DNA of 64,000 nt from Hyphomicrobiales bacterium. GTDB taxonomy: Bacteria > Pseudomonadota > Alphaproteobacteria > Rhizobiales > Aestuariivirgaceae. The translations under genes and the position numbers were made by a program. Positions within the stretch are counted from its first letter, which is position 1. Each line of letters begins with the position of its first letter. The stretch spans positions 141,991 to 205,990 of the forward strand of contig JANYHN010000062.1 of the NCBI GenBank assembly GCA_025359045.1, read 5' to 3'. Of this stretch, positions 62,982 to 64,000 are shown piece by piece. The notes beneath the pieces are model-generated. The model saw only the letters and a program-made list of their open reading frames with translations. It was not told where the DNA came from and made no database searches.

Positions 62982-63006
62982 GGAACTAATCATTGTCGCC
63001 GTCGTT
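62982..63006 (+). promoter_or_regulatory. EcfG-type promoter of the YciE-like gene
   Basis: GGAAC (62982-62986), 16 bases, CGTT (63003-63006): perfect consensus, 83 bases before the ATG at 63090. Confidence 0.88.
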
Positions 63007-63089
63007 TTGAACACAGACAGGTGGGTGTTCAAATTTCCTATCTGATCACGCAAAACTTTCAGCAAACAATGGCAAATGAGGACATTCAG

Positions 63090-63671
63090 ATGCGAACTCA
63101 AACACAACAAAATGAAACTGTAAAATCAGCGCCGAAGCGTAAATCGTCGAGCGATGTAAAAAACTTAGATGATCTTTTCGAACATGCATTGAAAGACATT
63201 TATTACGCAGAAAAGAAAATTCTGAAATCACTTCCAAAAATGATCAAAGCTGCACATGACGAAGAATTAAAGGAAGGCTTGGAAAATCATCGTCAAGAGA
63301 CTGAAGGACATGTCTCAAAACTAGAACAAGTTTTTTCCATCATGGGAAAAGCTCCTAAGGCTGTGAAGTGTGAAGCGATTGATGGCATATTGACCGAAGC
63401 AGAAGAAGTGTTGCAGGATTTTGGAAAATCCAAGGCTTGCGACGCGGCGATTATTTTTTCGGGTCAAGCTGTCGAACACTATGAGATAACGCGTTATGGT
63501 AGCATGCACGCTTGGGCAACAAGCCTCGGCATGGATGACGCGGCTGAAATTCTTGAAAGCATTCTTGAAGAAGAGAAAGCCGCAGATCACAAACTAACCG
63601 ATCTTGCTGAAAGCCGTATCAATTTTGCTGCAGAAGAAGGCGAAGAAGCAGCTGGCGATGTAGAAGAATAA
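63090..63671 (+). CDS. YciE/DUF892 ferritin-like stress protein
   Basis: The ATG at 63090, with GAGGA seven bases upstream, gives 193 residues (ATGs at 63069 and a GTG at 63021 are in the same frame but less well placed). After a basic, flexible N terminus comes the DUF892 four-helix bundle: LFEHALKDIYYAEKKILKSL, then HRQETEGHVSKLEQVF and AVEHYEITRYGSMHAWA, with the Glu/His residues that form a ferritin-like di-metal site. YciE-type proteins are stress-induced in many bacteria. The perfect EcfG promoter ahead places it in the regulon. A terminator follows. Confidence 0.93.
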   Translation: MRTQTQQNETVKSAPKRKSSSDVKNLDDLFEHALKDIYYAEKKILKSLPKMIKAAHDEELKEGLENHRQETEGHVSKLEQVFSIMGKAPKAVKCEAIDGILTEAEEVLQDFGKSKACDAAIIFSGQAVEHYEITRYGSMHAWATSLGMDDAAEILESILEEEKAADHKLTDLAESRINFAAEEGEEAAGDVEE

Positions 63672-63700
63672 TTTTACGTCACAAATTTTCAAAAAATAAG

Positions 63701-63734
63701 AAGGGGCTTTAAGTCGTTAGAGCTCCTTTTTTAA
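63701..63734 (+). terminator. intrinsic terminator after the YciE-like gene
   Basis: AAGGGGCT (63701-63708) pairs with AGCTCCTT (63721-63728), including one G-T pair, around a 12-base loop, and is followed by further T's (63729-63732). Confidence 0.75.
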
Positions 63735-63867
63735 CGCTTCAAATGAACTAAATCAAAACCGAATCTGAGTGTTCACAACAAAACAAAAATGGTGGCGAGA
63801 GAGCGCTACCATCGGACTCCCCGACCAAGCGAACCATTATTCTCTTTGCATTTAAGAAGCTGTCAAT

Positions 63868-63911
63868 GGCGGAGACAAATTGTGCCAGAAGGCGGCGTAA
63901 AAGTGTACCAG
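63868..63911 (+). repeat. imperfect direct repeats, possible IS21-like end
   Basis: Two 21-base units in tandem, at 63868-63888 and 63891-63911, share GGCGG at the start, an A-rich middle and TGTGCCAG/TGTACCAG at the end. A weaker third copy may lie at 63791-63811. Multiple short repeats of this kind just inside the end are typical of IS21-family elements, and similar GGCGG...TGTACCA words occur in rhizobial members, as far as I recall. The 311 bases from 63672 to 63982 hold this, the terminator above and nothing else. Confidence 0.4.
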
Positions 63912-63982
63912 TCTGGTTGATTAAAAAGGTCGGTTATGCCCTTGGTTTGGTTTGCACGGTTTAGGTTTTAGAGTTGAGCGCT

Positions 63983-64000
63983 ATGAGCCGCGTGGAGCGT
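63983..64000 (+). CDS. possible transposase (IstA-like) start, cut by window end
   Basis: An ATG at 63983 opens six codons (MSRVER) before the window ends. It follows the direct repeats by about 70 bases, where an IstA gene would begin in an IS21-type element. Six residues cannot identify a protein, so this rests on position alone. Confidence 0.25.

Noticed and set aside
1..64000. tRNA genes, rRNA genes, CRISPR arrays and riboswitches
   Set aside because: I looked in all intergenic stretches and saw no cloverleaf sequence, regularly spaced repeats or known riboswitch core. A covariance-model scan would be needed to exclude small RNAs.

Overview
The window reads as a chromosomal segment of an alphaproteobacterium, most likely of the order Hyphomicrobiales (Rhizobiales). 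The signs are a full-length cyclic beta-1,2-glucan synthase of the NdvB/ChvB/Cgs type, a complete PhyR-NepR-EcfG general stress response locus with its typical promoters, HWE-type histidine kinases, and the gene order DUF1285 - MoxR - DUF58 - DUF4159. No rRNA or tRNA genes, CRISPR array or prophage were recognised. The only hint of a mobile element is at the extreme right end.

Layout. 1-8.1 kb is housekeeping on the minus strand: an rRNA pseudouridine synthase (cut by the window edge), moaD, pgsA, uvrC, folB with a pteridine-reductase-like SDR, CCA tRNA nucleotidyltransferase, a CoA-type NUDIX hydrolase and DUF1285, with two cupins between. 8.2-14.9 kb is a plus-strand MoxR/DUF58/DUF4159/membrane protein operon. 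15.5-23.4 kb is a ceramide (sphingolipid) locus: a bacterial ceramide synthase-like GNAT protein, a metallophosphoesterase and an LptF/LptG-type permease face an operon of acyl-AMP ligase, CerR-like reductase, dedicated acyl carrier protein and serine palmitoyltransferase. A fatty acid hydroxylase-type membrane protein lies beyond it (24.9 kb).

27.4-33.8 kb is the most unusual part. It is a tightly packed minus-strand operon of an SGNH/DltD-like membrane-anchored protein, an MBOAT acyltransferase, an aminoacyl-tRNA-synthetase-like amino acid:[carrier protein] ligase, a carrier protein and a REC-PAS-GGDEF-EAL protein. Part for part it resembles the Gram-positive Dlt (D-alanylation) machinery, with the adenylation enzyme DltA replaced by a synthetase-like ligase and with a cyclic-di-GMP enzyme attached. 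It then gives way to a putative BASS-type transporter, a sensor kinase/response regulator pair and a TRAP transporter (34-40.5 kb).

40.5-63.7 kb is dominated by the general stress response. I found seven exact GGAAC-N16-CGTT elements and three one-mismatch versions. They precede phyR, nepR-ecfG, a pyridoxamine-phosphate-oxidase-like protein, a YciE-like ferritin-fold protein, an AI-2E family transporter, a CsbD/YqjD/YqjE-like small-protein operon and several small secreted or disordered proteins. The cyclic glucan synthase gene (45.1-53.6 kb) and two HWE kinases sit inside this region. Two genes here are visibly broken: a frameshifted DUF3309 gene right after a perfect stress promoter, and a Pro-rich exported protein with an amber codon in its signal peptide. 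The last 150 bases carry imperfect direct repeats and a possible reading-frame start that resemble the end of an IS21-like element.
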